Shown here in pieces: positions 12,204 through 13,953 of a stretch of 13,953 bases of DNA (positions are counted from its first letter, which is position 1; each line of letters starts with the position of its first letter). The notes under the pieces are model-generated. The model had not been told where the DNA came from. It did not search any database and saw only the letters and a list, made by a program, of their open reading frames with translations. The stretch spans positions 1 through 13,953 of the forward strand of contig JAQGKM010000439.1 of assembly GCA_028290125.1 (NCBI GenBank). The letters are read 5' to 3'. Both the position numbers and the translations under genes were made by a program. Source of the DNA: Hyphomicrobiales bacterium. Lineage in GTDB: Bacteria > Pseudomonadota > Alphaproteobacteria > Rhizobiales > Beijerinckiaceae.

Positions 12204-13953
12204 ATGAACGTTCCCTTCCTTGAGAGGCCCGCCAAGACCAAAGCGCTGAAGCCCGGAGAGCGGGCGGCCCGCGTGACGGCCGTGCTTGGGCCCACCAACA
12301 CCGGCAAGACGCATCTGGCGATCGAGCGGATGCTCTATCATTCGTCCGGCGTGATCGGCCTGCCGCTGCGCCTTCTGGCGCGCGAGGTTTACAATCGCGT
12401 GGTCGAAAAAGTCGGGGCCGACGCGGTCGCGCTCATCACCGGCGAAGAGAAGATCAAGCCGAAACATCCGCGCTACTGGATCTCGACCGTCGAGGCGATG
12501 CCGCGCGATCTCGATGTCGCGTTCGTCGCGATCGACGAAGTGCAGCTCGGCGCCGATCTCGATCGGGGGCATGTCTTCACCGATCGCCTGCTCAACCGCC
12601 GTGGACGCGACGAAACGCTGCTGCTGGGCGCGGAGACCGCCCGCCCGCTGATCGAGCGGCTGCTGCCGGGCGTGCAGATCATCACGCGCCCGCGCCTGTC
12701 GCAGCTGACCTTTGCGGGCGAGCGCAAGCTGTCGCGGCTGCCGCGCCGCAGCGCCGTCGTCGCCTTCTCGGCCGAAGAGGTCTACGCCATCGCCGAGGTC
12801 CTGCGCCGCACGCGCGGCGGCGCCGCCGTGGTGCTCGGCGCGCTGTCGCCGCGTACGCGCAACTCGCAGGTCGAGCTCTATCAGTCGGGCGAGGTCGACT
12901 ACATCGTCGCGACCGACGCCATCGGCATGGGCCTCAACCTCAATGTCGACCACGTCGCCTTCGCGGGCGACCGCAAATACGACGGCTGGCAGTATCGTCG
13001 TCTGTCGCCCTCCGAAATGGGCCAGATCGCCGGCCGCGCCGGGCGGCACATTCGCGACGGCACCTTCGGCACGACGGGTCGCTGCCCGCCGTTCGACGAG
13101 GAAACCGTCGCCATGCTCGAGCAGCATCGCTTCAATCCGCTCACCGTCTTCCAGTGGCGCAACAGCCATCTCGATTTCTCGACCATCGACGCGCTGCAGC
13201 ACTCGCTCGAGATGCTGCCGGATGAAAGCGGCCTCAGCCGCGCGCCTCTTGCCGAAGACGTGATCGTGCTCGACATCCTGGCCCGCGACGAGGATGTGCG
13301 ACGCCAGACCAAGACCAAGGCCGACATCCAGCGGCTCTGGGAAGTCTGCCAGGTGCCGGACTATCGCAAACTGTCGCCGGCAGCCCATTCCGAACTGGTG
13401 CAGACGCTTTTCAAATTCGTCCTTCGCGCCGGACGGGTGCCGGACGAGTGGTTCAGCCTGCATCTCGAGGCGTTCAACCGGACCGACGGCGACATCGACG
13501 CGCTGTCGGCGCGCATCGCGCAGGTGCGCACCTTCAACTACATTTCTAACCGACCTGACTGGTTAAAGGACCCTGAGCATTGGCAGGGCGTCACGCGTCA
13601 GGTAGAGGACAGTCTTTCGGACGCTTTACACGAGCGCCTCGCCCAACGGTTCGTTGACCGGAGAACGAGCGTTCTGATGCGCCGCTTGAGAGAGAACGCG
13701 ATGCTTGAAGCGGAAATCACCGCAGCCGGTGATGTGCTGGTCGAAGGTCAGCACATCGGACAACTCCATGGAGTCCGCTTCACACCGGACCCGCAGGCCG
13801 CAGGCGAGGCCGCCCGAACCCTGAACGCCGCAGCGCAAAAAGCGCTCGCGAGCGAGATCGAGGGGCGGGCGCAGCGCATTCACGAGGCAGTCGACGAGGC
13901 CTTCGTCCTCGCCAATGACGGCGTGATCCGCTGGCTCGGCGAGGCGGTCGGCA
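12204..13953 (+). CDS. SUV3-like superfamily 2 RNA helicase (partial, C-terminus off right edge)
   Basis: ATP-dependent helicase related to mitochondrial SUV3; 583 residues are visible and the frame runs off the edge. Motif I (Walker A) is GPTNTGKTH (29-37), motif II AIDEVQLG (109-116) has DEVQ rather than DEAD, and ETARP (144-148) fits motif III. The second RecA domain has IVATDAIGMGLNLN (234-247) and motif VI QIAGRAGR (274-281). An SUV3-type helical region follows. ATG 12204 is preceded by AGAGGCAGG with somewhat long spacing; an in-frame stop at 12144 rules out longer versions. Alphaproteobacterial members are often much longer, near 1000 aa, so a large basic tail may lie outside. Likely role in RNA turnover or ribosome function. 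Codons around 13545-13700 are less GC-biased than the rest of the gene. Confidence 0.95.
   Translation, partial: MNVPFLERPAKTKALKPGERAARVTAVLGPTNTGKTHLAIERMLYHSSGVIGLPLRLLAREVYNRVVEKVGADAVALITGEEKIKPKHPRYWISTVEAMPRDLDVAFVAIDEVQLGADLDRGHVFTDRLLNRRGRDETLLLGAETARPLIERLLPGVQIITRPRLSQLTFAGERKLSRLPRRSAVVAFSAEEVYAIAEVLRRTRGGAAVVLGALSPRTRNSQVELYQSGEVDYIVATDAIGMGLNLNVDHVAFAGDRKYDGWQYRRLSPSEMGQIAGRAGRHIRDGTFGTTGRCPPFDEETVAMLEQHRFNPLTVFQWRNSHLDFSTIDALQHSLEMLPDESGLSRAPLAEDVIVLDILARDEDVRRQTKTKADIQRLWEVCQVPDYRKLSPAAHSELVQTLFKFVLRAGRVPDEWFSLHLEAFNRTDGDIDALSARIAQVRTFNYISNRPDWLKDPEHWQGVTRQVEDSLSDALHERLAQRFVDRRTSVLMRRLRENAMLEAEITAAGDVLVEGQHIGQLHGVRFTPDPQAAGEAARTLNAAAQKALASEIEGRAQRIHEAVDEAFVLANDGVIRWLGEAVG

Noticed and set aside
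11984..12223. A possible 79-residue gene upstream of and overlapping the helicase start
   Set aside because: No SD, no recognisable motif, and it overlaps the helicase start; its coding region is mostly the GANTC cluster.
12069..13463. A 464-codon minus-strand frame opposite the helicase gene
   Set aside because: It is the antisense shadow of a gene with intact helicase motifs I, II and VI.

Overview
The window looks like chromosomal DNA from an alphaproteobacterium of the Hyphomicrobiales (Rhizobiales) type. The evidence is high GC throughout, alphaproteobacterial L28, DUF3108 and SUV3-like helicase genes in a familiar order, two TctC-type binding proteins without TctA or TctB partners, and many GANTC (CcrM-type) sites in one intergenic region. 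Genus cannot be fixed from sequence alone. No tRNA, rRNA, CRISPR array, transposase, integrase or phage gene was seen.

Left part (1-2262). Two leftward genes encode periplasmic binding proteins: a sulfate/thiosulfate-binding protein cut by the left edge, and an orphan TctC/Bug protein. Rightward from about 2111 runs a cobalamin riboswitch with a recognisable SD-sequestering expression platform, controlling a BtuB-like TonB-dependent receptor (2310-4253). A small multi-pass membrane protein follows (4395-4904) and is a candidate inner-membrane partner in B12 uptake.

Middle (4909-10389). A leftward block runs opgC, then an SGNH hydrolase-like gene overlapping it by 25 bp, then an EamA/DMT transporter 70 bp further on. 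It suggests acyl modification of periplasmic glucans. Divergent from it is a rightward pair: a second TctC protein of the same length (346 aa) as the first, and a luciferase-like flavin monooxygenase 64 bp downstream. A strong two-way terminator closes that pair.

Right part (10410-13953). rpmB (L28) is leftward, behind a good sigma70-type promoter and a leader of about 200 nt. Rightward are a secreted DUF3108 protein and a SUV3-like RNA helicase cut by the right edge. This order looks like conserved core synteny. The 344-bp gap before the helicase holds nine GANTC sites, eight of them within 149 bp.

The best leads are the GANTC cluster, the B12 switch with its adjacent small membrane protein, and the OpgC/SGNH pair whose hydrolase lacks the usual block V histidine. 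None of these is shown to be a new system by sequence alone.
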